The position numbers and the translations under genes were made by a program. Source: Solihabitans fulvus (GTDB lineage: Bacteria; Actinomycetota; Actinomycetes; Mycobacteriales; Pseudonocardiaceae). From it: a stretch of DNA of 64,000 bases. The notes under the pieces were generated by a model. The model saw nothing but the letters and a program-made list of their open reading frames with translations. It searched no databases and was not told where the DNA came from. The stretch's first letter is position 1. Every line of letters starts with the position of its first letter. The stretch covers positions 117,141-181,140 of the forward strand of contig NZ_VUOB01000059.1 of NCBI RefSeq assembly GCF_008386585.1. Direction: 5' to 3'. This document shows positions 42,145-50,983 of the stretch, in pieces.

Positions 42145-42809
42145 CAGTGGCTCTCCTCTGGCGCCTGCGCCGCTGCGGCGGTGACCTCGGTGATCGTGCC
42201 GGACAGCGCGGCGACGTAGATCATGTCGTCCGCCTGGACCATCGAACCCGGATCGGGCAGCACGCCGGTGCCGAAGCGCATGATGAACGCCACGCGGCAG
42301 CCGGTGGCCTCCTGCAACTCCGAGATCGGGCGGCCGACCCAGTCCTCGTGCACCGGCAGGTGGATCACCGCGACCGAGCCGGACGGGTCCCGCCACGCGG
42401 CCGCGCCGCCGTCGGGCAGCAGCATCCGCAGGAACCGGTCCGTGGTCCACGGCACCGTCGCGACGGTCGGGATGCCGAGCCGCTCGTACACCTCGGCGCG
42501 CTTGTGGTCGTAGATGCGGGCGACCACGTGCTGCACGCCGAAGGTCTCCCTGGCGACCCTGGCCGAGATGATGTTGGAGTTGTCCCCGCTGGAGACCGCC
42601 GCGAACGCTCCCGCGCGCTCGATACCCGCCTCGACCAGCACCTGACGGTCGAATCCGTTCCCGACCACCTGCTGCCCGTGGAACTCGCTGCCCAGCCGAC
42701 GGAACGCCTGGGCGTCCTTGTCGATCACGGACACCTGATGGTCAAGGCGCTCCAGGGACTTGGCCAGGGACGTGCCCACCCGGCCGCAACCCATGATCAC
42801 CACGTGCAC
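42144..42809 (-). CDS. ceoB: TrkA-family K+ uptake regulatory protein (RCK_N + RCK_C), first of pair
   Basis: This 221-residue protein starts at the GTG at 42809, with an ideal AAGGAGGA 6 bases upstream. The RCK_N domain has GCGRVGTSLAKSLERLDH and VIDKD for dinucleotide binding; RCK_C occupies about 140-215. It corresponds to Rv2691 (CeoB/TrkA). With its partner it probably forms a hetero-octameric ring on a K+ transporter. No TrkH/TrkG channel gene is in the window; the divergent KimA-like permease is the obvious candidate partner. Confidence 0.92.
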   Translation of the reverse strand: MHVVIMGCGRVGTSLAKSLERLDHQVSVIDKDAQAFRRLGSEFHGQQVVGNGFDRQVLVEAGIERAGAFAAVSSGDNSNIISARVARETFGVQHVVARIYDHKRAEVYERLGIPTVATVPWTTDRFLRMLLPDGGAAAWRDPSGSVAVIHLPVHEDWVGRPISELQEATGCRVAFIMRFGTGVLPDPGSMVQADDMIYVAALSGTITEVTAAAAQAPEESH

Positions 42810-42927
42810 GACATTCCTCCTTGCTGATGCGCGCAGCACCGTACCTGCTGCCGTTCCGCCCGAGGGGGCGGGATCCCGTCAGCGGGTAGGCGTCAGCACT
42901 GCCGTGCGCGACCGCCGGATCCGACGT

Positions 42928-42970
42928 TACAGATCATCGGGGCCGAAACTACAGATCATCTGTCCGAAAC
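42928..42970. promoter_or_regulatory. Direct repeat in the trkA/permease divergent promoter
   Basis: TACAGATCATC followed by CCGAAAC occurs twice, 22 bases apart (42928-42949 and 42950-42970). The second copy contains the perfect palindrome ACAGAT-C-ATCTGT (42951-42963). The spacing of two helical turns suggests cooperative binding of a regulator. Confidence 0.6.
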
Positions 42971-42999
42971 GGGGGCCGGACCGCATACCCTCTGCTCTC

Positions 43000-45075
43000 G
43001 TGTCGAAGTTCGCTACCGCGATGAAGCGCCTGCTGGTCGGACAGCCGTTCCGCAGCGACCGGCTGGCCCACACGCTGTTGCCCAAGCGCATCGCGCTGCC
43101 GGTCTTCGCCTCCGACGCGCTGTCCTCGGTCGCGTACGCGCCGGAGGAGATCTTCGTGACCCTGTCGATCGCGGGGATCGCGTCGTTCACGCTCGCGCCC
43201 TGGGTCGGGCTGGTCATCGTCGTGGTGATGCTGGCGGTGGTCGCGAGCTATCGGCAGAACGTGCACGCCTATCCGAGCGGCGGCGGCGACTACGAGGTCG
43301 CCACGGTCAACCTCGGGCGGCACGCGGGGTTAACCGTGGCCAGCGCGCTGCTGGTGGACTACGTGCTCACGGTCGCGGTGTCGATCTCCTCCGCCGCGGC
43401 CAACATCGGCGCGGTGGTGCCGTTCATCGCCGAGCACAAGGTCGCCTTCTGCGTGGTCGCGATCGTGCTGATCACGGCGATCAACCTGCGCGGCATCCGC
43501 GAGTCGGGCAGCGCGTTCGCGATCCCGACCTACGCGTTCATGATCGGCATCTTCGTCATGGTCGGCTGGGGCTTCTTCCGCTCGTTCGTGCTCGGCGACT
43601 CGGTGCGCGCCGCGAGCGCCGGCATCGAGATGCACGCGCAGAACGACCACCTGATGGGCTTCGCCTTCATCTTCCTGGTGCTGCGGGCGTTCACCCAGGG
43701 CTGCGCGGCGCTGACCGGCGTCGAGGCGATCAGCAACGGCGTGCCGGCCTTCCGCAAGCCCAAGTCGCGCAACGCCGCGTCCACCCTGCTGATGCTCGGC
43801 CTGATCTCCGTGAGCATGTTCATGGGGATGATCTACCTGGCCAAGGCGACCGGCGTGGTGATCGCGGAGAACCCGTCGGAGCAGCTGGTCAACCCGCCTG
43901 CGGGTTACCAGCAGAACACCCTGGTCGCGCAGCTCGCCCAGGCCGTCTTCTCGGACTTCCGGCCCGGCTACTTCTTCGTCACGCTGGTGACCGCGCTGAT
44001 CCTGGTGCTCGCCGCGAACACCGCCTTCAACGGCTTCCCGGTGCTCGGCTCGATCCTGGCCCAGGACCGCTACCTGCCCCGCCAGCTGCACACCAGGGGC
44101 GACCGGCTGGCGTTCAGCAACGGCATCCTGTTCCTTGCCGCGTTCGCGGTCGTGCTCGTGGTGGCGTTCGGGGCCGAGGTCAGCAAGCTCATCCCGCTGT
44201 ACACGGTCGGCGTGTTCGTCTCGTTCACGCTGAGCCAGACCGGCATGATCCGGCACTGGAACCGGCTGCTGCGCACCGAGACCGACCCGTCGGCGCGCAG
44301 GCGGATGCGCCGCTCGCAGGCGATCAACGCGTTCGGCCAGATCATGACCGGATCCGTGCTGGTGATCGTGCTGATCACCAAGTTCACCAAGGGCGCGTGG
44401 ATCGCGATCGCCGCGATGGCCGCGATCTTCGCACTGATGACGGCGATCAGGAAGCACTACGACCGCGTCTCCGCCGAACTCCAGCGGATGGGCGACGAGC
44501 CGACCATCCTGCCCTCCCGCAACCACGCGATCGTGCTGGTGTCCACGCTGCACCTGCCGACGCTGCGGGCGCTGGCCTACGCCAAGGCGACCAGGCCGGA
44601 CGTGCTTGAGGCCGTGACGGTCAACGTCGACGACGCGGACACCAGAAAACTGGTCGCCGAATGGGACAAACAGGACTTCCGTACGCCGCTGAAGGTGATC
44701 GAGTCCCCGTACCGGGAGATCACCAAGCCGGTGCTCGACTACGTGAAGCGGGTGCGCTCCAGCAACCCCCGGGATGTGGTCACGGTGTTCATCCCGGAGT
44801 ATGTGGTTGGCCGTTGGTGGGAGCAGCTGCTGCACAACCAGAGCGCGCTGCGCCTCAAGGGCAGGCTGCTGTTCCAGCCCGGCGTCATGGTGACCAGCGT
44901 GCCGTGGCAGCTCGCCTCCTCGGCGAAGGTGCACGACAGGTCGGTCGTCGCGCCCGGCGCGGTGCGGCGGGGCCTGGACACCCAGGCGGACGGCCGCGAG
45001 GCGCTGGCGGCGAAGAGTGAAGCAGTGCAGAGCCAGACAGCGAAGACCCAAGCAGAGAAGAGCGACAAGTCTTGA
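43000..45075 (+). CDS. APC-superfamily permease resembling the K+ importer KimA
   Basis: This 691-residue membrane protein has about 12 helices followed by a cytosolic C-terminal domain of about 190 residues. The N-terminal part closely follows the pattern I know from Bacillus subtilis KimA (YdaO): SDALSSVAYAPEEI, YPSGGGDYEVATVNLG, LLVDYVLTVAVSISSAAANIG, LRAFTQGCAALTGVEAISNG and GDRLAFSNGI. It corresponds to Rv2690c. Together with the divergent TrkA pair it is probably a K+/H+ symporter. The GTG at 43000 lies 8 bases after a -10-like TACCCT (42986-42991), so a leaderless mRNA is likely. Confidence 0.85.
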   Translation: MSKFATAMKRLLVGQPFRSDRLAHTLLPKRIALPVFASDALSSVAYAPEEIFVTLSIAGIASFTLAPWVGLVIVVVMLAVVASYRQNVHAYPSGGGDYEVATVNLGRHAGLTVASALLVDYVLTVAVSISSAAANIGAVVPFIAEHKVAFCVVAIVLITAINLRGIRESGSAFAIPTYAFMIGIFVMVGWGFFRSFVLGDSVRAASAGIEMHAQNDHLMGFAFIFLVLRAFTQGCAALTGVEAISNGVPAFRKPKSRNAASTLLMLGLISVSMFMGMIYLAKATGVVIAENPSEQLVNPPAGYQQNTLVAQLAQAVFSDFRPGYFFVTLVTALILVLAANTAFNGFPVLGSILAQDRYLPRQLHTRGDRLAFSNGILFLAAFAVVLVVAFGAEVSKLIPLYTVGVFVSFTLSQTGMIRHWNRLLRTETDPSARRRMRRSQAINAFGQIMTGSVLVIVLITKFTKGAWIAIAAMAAIFALMTAIRKHYDRVSAELQRMGDEPTILPSRNHAIVLVSTLHLPTLRALAYAKATRPDVLEAVTVNVDDADTRKLVAEWDKQDFRTPLKVIESPYREITKPVLDYVKRVRSSNPRDVVTVFIPEYVVGRWWEQLLHNQSALRLKGRLLFQPGVMVTSVPWQLASSAKVHDRSVVAPGAVRRGLDTQADGREALAAKSEAVQSQTAKTQAEKSDKS

Positions 45076-46319
45076 CGGATCCGGACACCCTGGACTGGAC
45101 CGGGCGACGGTTCGAACTCGAGATCGGCGCGGTGGCGCACGGCGGCCACTGCGTCGGCCGGTTCGACGGCAGGGTGGTGTTCGTCCGGCACGCGCTGCCG
45201 GGGGAGCGGGTGCTCGTCGAGGTCACCGAGGACCGGGGCGGCTCGTTCTGCCGCGCCGACGCCGTCGAGGTGTTCCAGGCGTCACCCGACCGGGTCGAAC
45301 CGGCCTGCCCGGTGGCCAGGCCGGGGGAGTGCGGCGGCTGCGACTGGCAGCACGCGTCCTGGCCAGCCCAGCGCGCGCTCAAGGCCACCGTGGTGGCCGA
45401 GCAGCTGCGCAGGCTCGCCGGTGTCGAGGTCGACGTGCTGGTCGAGGAGCTGCCCGGCGGGCCGCTCGGCTGGCGCACCAGGACCCGCCTCGCGGTGGAC
45501 GGGCAGGGGCACGCCGGCTTCCGCGCGCACCGCAGCCACCGCGTCGTGCCGATCGCGGACTGCCCGATCGCCCTGCCAGGCGCGCTGGACGACGTGCTCG
45601 CCGCGCAGTGGCCGCCCGGCGCCGAGCTTGAGGTCACCCGCGACGGCGGCGGCGAGGTGCACGTCAGCGAGTTGCCGCAGGTCAGGCCCACCAGACGGCG
45701 CGGGGCGCGGGTGCCGGTGAAGCCGAAACCGCACCGGGTGTCCGGCGGCGGGACGGCCGTGGAGCACGCCGCGGGCCGGGACTGGCGGCTGGCCGCGCAC
45801 GGCTTCTGGCAGGTGCACCCCGCCTCGGCGGACACCCTGGCGTCGGTCGTCGCCGACTGGGCCAAGGCCAGCCCCGGCGCGGACGCCTGGGACCTCTACG
45901 GCGGCGTCGGGCTGTTCGCCTCGGTGCTCGCCGAGCAGGTCGGGGTGACCGGCTCGGTGCTCGTGGTCGAGTCCTCCCGGCGGGCCGTGCAGGACGGCTC
46001 GGCCGACCTCGCCGACCTGCCGCAGCTGAGCTGGCGCGCCGGCCGCGTCGAGGACGTGCTCGGCTCGCCCGAGCTGGCCGAGCAGCGGCCGGAGGTCGTG
46101 GTCCTCGACCCGCCGCGCAAGGGCGCCGGCCGGGCCGTGGTCGACGCGATCGCCGCGCGCGGGCCCGCCAGGGTCGTCTACGTGGCGTGCGACCCGGCCG
46201 CGCTGGCCAGGGACGTCGCCGGGTTCGCCGGGCACGGCTACCGGCTCGCCGCGCTGCGCGCCTTCGACGCGTTCCCGATGACCCATCACGTCGAGTGCGT
46301 GGCGCTGCTCACCTCGTAG
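45072..46319 (+). CDS. Class I SAM-dependent RNA methyltransferase with TRAM domain (TrmA/RlmD-like)
   Basis: This 415-residue enzyme has an N-terminal TRAM domain (about 9-68), an iron-sulfur cysteine cluster (C79, C87, C90 in ECGGC, plus a later Cys) and a C-terminal SAM domain with DLYGGVGLF, DPPRKGAG and the catalytic Cys in YVACDPAALARD. The family methylates C5 of uridine in tRNA or rRNA. It corresponds to Rv2689c. The start is a TTG at 45072, overlapping the permease stop by 4 bases. Its TAG stop (46317-46319) overlaps the end of a 165-base palindromic element. Confidence 0.93.
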   Translation: MTDPDTLDWTGRRFELEIGAVAHGGHCVGRFDGRVVFVRHALPGERVLVEVTEDRGGSFCRADAVEVFQASPDRVEPACPVARPGECGGCDWQHASWPAQRALKATVVAEQLRRLAGVEVDVLVEELPGGPLGWRTRTRLAVDGQGHAGFRAHRSHRVVPIADCPIALPGALDDVLAAQWPPGAELEVTRDGGGEVHVSELPQVRPTRRRGARVPVKPKPHRVSGGGTAVEHAAGRDWRLAAHGFWQVHPASADTLASVVADWAKASPGADAWDLYGGVGLFASVLAEQVGVTGSVLVVESSRRAVQDGSADLADLPQLSWRAGRVEDVLGSPELAEQRPEVVVLDPPRKGAGRAVVDAIAARGPARVVYVACDPAALARDVAGFAGHGYRLAALRAFDAFPMTHHVECVALLTS

Positions 46320-46482
46320 TGCGGTGTCCGGGGACGCCTGTCGGGTCCTTCCGGGCCCAGGTCGCGCCTCGCGGCGTTGCCGCCACGCCCCCATCCAACA
46401 ACGGGATGAGGACGTGGCGTCGCCTTGCGAGGCACGACCTGGATCCCGGAATCACCCCAACAACATCCCCGGACACCGCACT
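46318..46482. repeat. 165-base palindromic element with 17-base terminal inverted repeats
   Basis: AGTGCGGTGTCCGGGGA at 46318-46334 is exactly repeated in inverse at 46466-46482. Inside, further segments pair in register: AGGTCG.GCCTCGC with its complement, and GCCACG with CGTGGC around the centre. The whole element can fold as one long imperfect hairpin. It has no coding capacity, so it resembles a MITE or a large bidirectional terminator. I see no clear target-site duplication. Confidence 0.75.
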
Positions 46483-46617
46483 GGCCAACCTGAACCCCTG
46501 CACGGGCGTCTCACCTGTGTGGGTTTCCGGGGCGCGATACCGCGCCAGGGCTCTCAGGATGGTCTCCGTAGACTGTCTGGAATTGGTAAAGCCCGGCATC
46601 CCAGGTGAGGTGGAGCG
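46483..46617 (+). promoter_or_regulatory. Upstream region of dxs
   Basis: The remaining 135 bases before dxs hold a -10-like TAGACT at 46569-46574, giving a leader of about 40 bases. A convincing -35 at 17 bases was not found. Confidence 0.35.
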
Positions 46618-48558
46618 GTGACGCTGCTGGAGTCCGTGCACGGACCGGCTGACCTGAAACGGCTGGAGCACGGCGAGCTGGTGCAGCTCGCCGACGAGAT
46701 CCGCACGTTCCTGGTGGACAAGGTGGCCCGCACCGGCGGGCACCTTGGTCCGAACCTCGGCGTGGTCGAGCTGACGTTGGCCGTGCACCGGGTGTTCGAC
46801 TCGCCGCACGACCGCGTGGTGTTCGACACCGGCCACCAGAGCTACGTGCACAAGATCGTCACCGGCCGGCGCGACGGCTTCGACCACCTGCGCCAGCAGG
46901 GCGGCATGTCCGGCTACCCGTCGCGCGCCGAGAGCGACCACGACGTCGAGGAGAACAGCCACGCCTCGACCGCGCTGTCCTACGCCGACGGCCTGGCCAA
47001 GGCGTTCCAGCTCACCGGGGCCCGCCGGCACGTCGTCGCGGTCGTCGGCGACGGCGCGCTCACCGGCGGCATGTGCTGGGAGGCGCTGAACAACATCGCC
47101 GCCGACAAGACCAGGCCCGTGGTGATCGTGGTCAACGACAACGGCCGGTCCTACTCGCCGACCATCGGAGGCCTCGCCAACCACCTCGCGTCGCTGCGGC
47201 TGCGGCCCGGCTACGAGCGGGCGTTGGAGAGTGGCAAGCGCGCCCTCCAGCAGACCCCCGTGGTCGGCAAGCCGCTGTACGCGGCGCTGCACGCGGCCAA
47301 GCGCGGCATCAAGGACGCGCTCAGCCCGCAGGCCATGTTCGAGGACCTCGGCCTCAAGTACTTCGGCCCGATCGACGGCCACGACCTGCCGGCGCTGGAG
47401 TTCGCGCTGCGCAGGGCGAAGCAGTTCGGCGGACCGGTGATCGTGCACGCGGTGACCCGCAAGGGCAACGGCTACGCGCCGGCCGAGAACCACGAGGCCG
47501 ACCAGATGCACACCACCGACGTGATGGACCCGGCCACCGGCAAGCCCGTCGGCGCCAAGAAGGCCACCTGGACCTCGGTGTTCGCCGACGAGATGGTCAG
47601 CATCGGCGGGAAGCGCGACGACGTGGTCGCGATCACCGCGGCCATGCTCGGGCCGACCGGCCTCGAGAAGTTCGCGCGCGCCTACCCGGAGCGCTGCTTC
47701 GACGTCGGCATCGCCGAGCAGCACGCGATGACCTCGGCGGCCGGCATGGCCATGGGCGGCCTGCACCCCGTGTTCGCCGTGTACGCGACGTTCCTCAACC
47801 GGGCGTTCGACCAGCTGCTGATGGACGTGGCCCTGCACCGCCAGCCGGTCACGGTGGTGCTCGACCGCGCCGGCATCACCGGCCCGGACGGCGCCAGCCA
47901 CCACGGCATGTGGGACCTGTCGATCCTCGGCGCGATCCCGGGCATCCGGATCGCCGCGCCGCGCGACGCCGGCAGCCTCCGCGAGGAGCTGCGCGAGGCG
48001 GTCGCCGTTGACGACGGCCCGACCGTGCTGCGCTACCCGAAGGCGGCCGTCGGGCCGGACCTGCCCGCGCTGGAGCGGCTCGGCGTCGTGGACGTGCTGC
48101 GCAGGCCGAGCGTCGGCGAGTACACCGACGTGCTGCTGGTGGCCGTCGGGGCGTTCGGTGAGCTCGGGCTCGCCGCCGCCGACCGGCTGGCCGACCAGGG
48201 CATCGGCGTGACCGTGGTGGACCCGCGCTGGATCACCCCGGTGCCGGCCGACCTGGTCGAGCTGGCCGCCGCGCACCGGCTCGTGGTGACCATTGAGGAC
48301 GGTGGCCGGCACGGCGGTTTCGGGTGGGCGCTCGCGGCCGCGCTGCGCGATGCCGGAGTGGACACTCCGCTGCGTGATCTCGGTGTGCCGCAACGGTTCC
48401 TGGACCACGGGACCCGGGAGCAGGTGCTCGCCGAGATCGGCCTGACCGCGCAGGACGTGGCGCGTCGGGTGACCGAGTGGACGGTCGGTTCGCCGGCCGA
48501 GCGGGCGACCACGGTGACCCAGGAGGTCGCCGCCGTCGACAAGCAGGACCGGCGTTGA
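46618..48558 (+). CDS. dxs: 1-deoxy-D-xylulose-5-phosphate synthase
   Basis: This 646-residue ThDP enzyme condenses pyruvate and glyceraldehyde 3-phosphate, the first step of the MEP isoprenoid pathway. The ThDP/Mg motif is GDGALTGGMCWEALNN (about 143-158); the catalytic Glu is in FDVGIAEQHA (near 365). Also present are HLGPNLGVVELT and DRAGITGPDG. It corresponds to Rv2682c and is full length. The start is the GTG at 46618 with GAGGTGGAG upstream. It closes the conserved sigA-dxs block. Confidence 0.97.
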   Translation: MTLLESVHGPADLKRLEHGELVQLADEIRTFLVDKVARTGGHLGPNLGVVELTLAVHRVFDSPHDRVVFDTGHQSYVHKIVTGRRDGFDHLRQQGGMSGYPSRAESDHDVEENSHASTALSYADGLAKAFQLTGARRHVVAVVGDGALTGGMCWEALNNIAADKTRPVVIVVNDNGRSYSPTIGGLANHLASLRLRPGYERALESGKRALQQTPVVGKPLYAALHAAKRGIKDALSPQAMFEDLGLKYFGPIDGHDLPALEFALRRAKQFGGPVIVHAVTRKGNGYAPAENHEADQMHTTDVMDPATGKPVGAKKATWTSVFADEMVSIGGKRDDVVAITAAMLGPTGLEKFARAYPERCFDVGIAEQHAMTSAAGMAMGGLHPVFAVYATFLNRAFDQLLMDVALHRQPVTVVLDRAGITGPDGASHHGMWDLSILGAIPGIRIAAPRDAGSLREELREAVAVDDGPTVLRYPKAAVGPDLPALERLGVVDVLRRPSVGEYTDVLLVAVGAFGELGLAAADRLADQGIGVTVVDPRWITPVPADLVELAAAHRLVVTIEDGGRHGGFGWALAAALRDAGVDTPLRDLGVPQRFLDHGTREQVLAEIGLTAQDVARRVTEWTVGSPAERATTVTQEVAAVDKQDRR

Positions 48559-48755
48559 CCGGGGTCGGAGTCGACCCTGTGGCACGGTGGTGAGAGTTCC
48601 TAACACGGTGGCGTTCGATCAGGGAGCGGCGTCCAGGTGGATGAGCTGCAAGGCGAAGGAGGGAGCCATGACGGAGTCATGGTGACCGACGACAACGCCG
48701 CAGATCGTTCGCCTGGGCGTCGCGAGCCGAACAGTCATCGTGTTAGGAGCTCTGA

Positions 48756-49442
48756 GTGCGGATTTTGGTAGTTGAGGACGAAGAGCCGTTGGCCGACGCG
48801 GTCGCGCGGGGCCTGCGGCGTGAGGGCATGGCCGTCGACGTCGCCTACGACGGCGACTCCGGCCACGAGAAGGCGACCATCACCCGGTACGACGTGGTGG
48901 TGCTCGACCGCGACCTGCCCGGCATGTCCGGCGACGAGCTGTGCAAGGAGATCGTCCGGTCGGGCGCGCTGACCAGGGTGATCATGCTGACCGCCAGCGG
49001 GACGATCGAGGACCGCGTCGAGGGGCTGTCGCTCGGCGCGGACGACTACCTCGCCAAGCCGTTCGCCTTCCCCGAGCTGGTCGCGCGGGTGCGCGCGCTG
49101 GCCCGGCGGGCGACGCCGGCGACGCCGCCGGTGCTGGTGGCCCAGGACGTCGAGCTGGACCCGGCCAAGCGCACTGTGCAGCGCGGCGGCGAGCTGGTCG
49201 AGCTGACCCGCAAGGAGTTCGGCGTGCTCGAGGTGCTGCTCGCGGCAGGCGGCTCGGTGGTCAGCAGCGAGGAGCTGCTGGAACGGGTCTGGGACGAGAA
49301 CGCGGACCCGTTCACCACGACGGTCCGGGTGACCGTGATGACCCTGCGCAAGAAGCTCGGCGACCCGGGCATCATCGACACCGTCGTCGGTTCGGGCTAC
49401 CGGGTCACCAGCGCGGGTCGCCGCGCCGCCACCGACAGCTGA
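48756..49442 (+). CDS. OmpR/PhoB-family response regulator (paralogue of 11006-11665)
   Basis: This 228-residue regulator has a receiver domain with ED (7-8), phospho-acceptor D51 (VLDRDLPG) and K in DDYLAKPF, then a winged helix ending in VGSGYRV. The recognition region WDENADPFTTTVRVTVMTLRKKLGDP is nearly the same as in the paralogue (WDEHADPFTNAVRVAVMTLRRKLGDP, in part), so the two may recognise similar DNA. The start is the GTG at 48756 after TAGGAG. The kinase gene follows after 3 bases. Confidence 0.93.
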   Translation: MRILVVEDEEPLADAVARGLRREGMAVDVAYDGDSGHEKATITRYDVVVLDRDLPGMSGDELCKEIVRSGALTRVIMLTASGTIEDRVEGLSLGADDYLAKPFAFPELVARVRALARRATPATPPVLVAQDVELDPAKRTVQRGGELVELTRKEFGVLEVLLAAGGSVVSSEELLERVWDENADPFTTTVRVTVMTLRKKLGDPGIIDTVVGSGYRVTSAGRRAATDS

Positions 49443-49445
49443 CCC

Positions 49446-50573
49446 GTGCGGATCCGGCGGGGCCCCGGGCTCCGGGCACGCATCACGCTCCTGGCGACCG
49501 GCCTCGTCGCCGCCGTCAGCGGGTTGCTGCTGTGGCTGGGCTGGGTGCTGGTCGGCGAGGTCGTCGCCGGCGTGCCGGTGCTGCCGGCCGGCAGCGTGGT
49601 CCGGGTCGACGGCGTCGACTACGACGCGGCCAACGTCGGCGCGGCGCTGCGGGACCAGGCGCGGGAGCACGTGCTCCGGTCGGGCTCGGTCGCGTTCCTG
49701 TGCGTGGTGCTGGCGGCCGCGGTGCTGGCCTGGACGGTCACCGGCCGGGTGCTGCGCCCGCTGCACGAGGTGACCGGGACGGCCCGCAGGCTGTCCGCCG
49801 AGTCGCTGGCCGAGCGCATCGGCATGGCCGGCACCAATGACGAGGTCACCGAGCTGGCCGCCACCTTCGACGCGATGCTGGACCGCCTCCAGGGCGCGTT
49901 CGAGTCGCAGCGCAGGTTCGTCGCCAACGCCAGCCACGAGCTGCGCACCCCGCTCGCGGTGATCCGGACCGAGCTGGAGGTGACCCTGGCCGACCCGGAC
50001 GCGGACGTCGAGGAGCTGCGGCGGATGGCCGGCGTGGTGCGCTCCGCGGCGGAACGGGCCGAGCAGCTGGTCAGCGCGCTGCTGTTGCTGGCCCGCACCG
50101 ACGGCGTCGGCCTCGCCGTGCGGGAGCCCGTCGACGTGGCCTCCGTGGTCGCCAGCGCGTGGCGCGCGGTGCGGGCCGAGGCCGACGGTCGGGCCCTGCG
50201 GGCGGAGTTCCAGGTGCGCCCGGCGCCCGCGGTCGGCGATCCGGCCCTGCTGGAGCGCGTCGCCGGCAACCTGCTGGAGAACGCCGTGCGGCACAACGTC
50301 GACGGCGGCTGGATCGATGTGCGCCTCGACAGCGGTCCCGAGTGGACGGTGTTGATGGTCGTGTCGTCCGGTTTTCTGGTTTCACCCGATCGAGTGGATG
50401 ATCTCTTCGAGCCGTTCCGGCGCGGGGGCGTCGACCGCACCGCGCACTCCGGCACCGGGCTCGGGCTGTCCATCGTGCGGGCCGCCGTGGCTGCCCACGG
50501 GGGGAGGGTCCACGCGGAGCCCGTCCCAGGTGGCGGGCTCGCGGTCACTGTGTACCTCCCAACTGTGCCCTAA
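49446..50573 (+). CDS. Sensor histidine kinase
   Basis: This 375-residue kinase has two transmembrane helices (about 13-42 and 80-100) flanking an extracellular loop of about 38 residues (VAGVPVLPAGSVVRVDGVDY). HAMP, the H box FVANASHELRTPL, N box NLLENAVRHN and G box GTGLGLSIVRA follow. The layout and pairing resemble CutS-type kinases of actinomycetes. The start is the GTG at 49446. Signal unknown. Confidence 0.92.
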   Translation: MRIRRGPGLRARITLLATGLVAAVSGLLLWLGWVLVGEVVAGVPVLPAGSVVRVDGVDYDAANVGAALRDQAREHVLRSGSVAFLCVVLAAAVLAWTVTGRVLRPLHEVTGTARRLSAESLAERIGMAGTNDEVTELAATFDAMLDRLQGAFESQRRFVANASHELRTPLAVIRTELEVTLADPDADVEELRRMAGVVRSAAERAEQLVSALLLLARTDGVGLAVREPVDVASVVASAWRAVRAEADGRALRAEFQVRPAPAVGDPALLERVAGNLLENAVRHNVDGGWIDVRLDSGPEWTVLMVVSSGFLVSPDRVDDLFEPFRRGGVDRTAHSGTGLGLSIVRAAVAAHGGRVHAEPVPGGGLAVTVYLPTVP

Positions 50574-50983
50574 CAGGCAGACTCGTATGCGTGTGGAAAG
50601 TTCCCACGTCAGACGTGGCAATCTCACGGTGTGGGCAACTTCTCACCGAATGTTGTCGTAGCTGTCCGACAAGAAACACTTCCGCTGAATGCTGGGAAGT
50701 GATGGGCTGAACGGGTATTGGGGAGGTCCAGGGGGGCTTGGACCGCCTGACTACAGGGGGGCAGTGGATGAGAGGCGTCATTGACGAGCAGCCTTCGGGC
50801 CGGGGTGCGCGGGTGGGACCGGCCATCGGGTGGTGGGCCGAGGACATCGCCGTGGGCACCGACGTGTTCCCCGGGGGCGCCGCGCAGAGATCCACCGCCG
50901 TGTCCCGAACCCCGGTGGGTGGGCAGGCCCTGGATCCGTGCCAAGGTGGTGGGTCCGGTGGCCCGCGAGCAGGAGGGGGCCCG
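50574..50983. other. Intergenic region before the sigD-like gene
   Basis: This 410-base stretch contains a short hairpin (CCACGTC-A-GACGTGG, 50604-50618) that may end the kinase transcript, and then the upstream region of the sigma-factor gene. The sigma frame stays open upstream to 50738, but that part is Gly-rich with no family similarity, so I treat it as non-coding. Confidence 0.6.

Noticed and set aside
46318..46482. Insertion sequence
   Set aside because: No transposase and no clear target-site duplication; only a non-coding palindromic element can be supported.
50738..50983. N-terminal extension of the sigD-like protein
   Set aside because: The extension is Gly/Arg-rich without similarity to SigD, and a strong ribosome binding site precedes the ATG at 50984.
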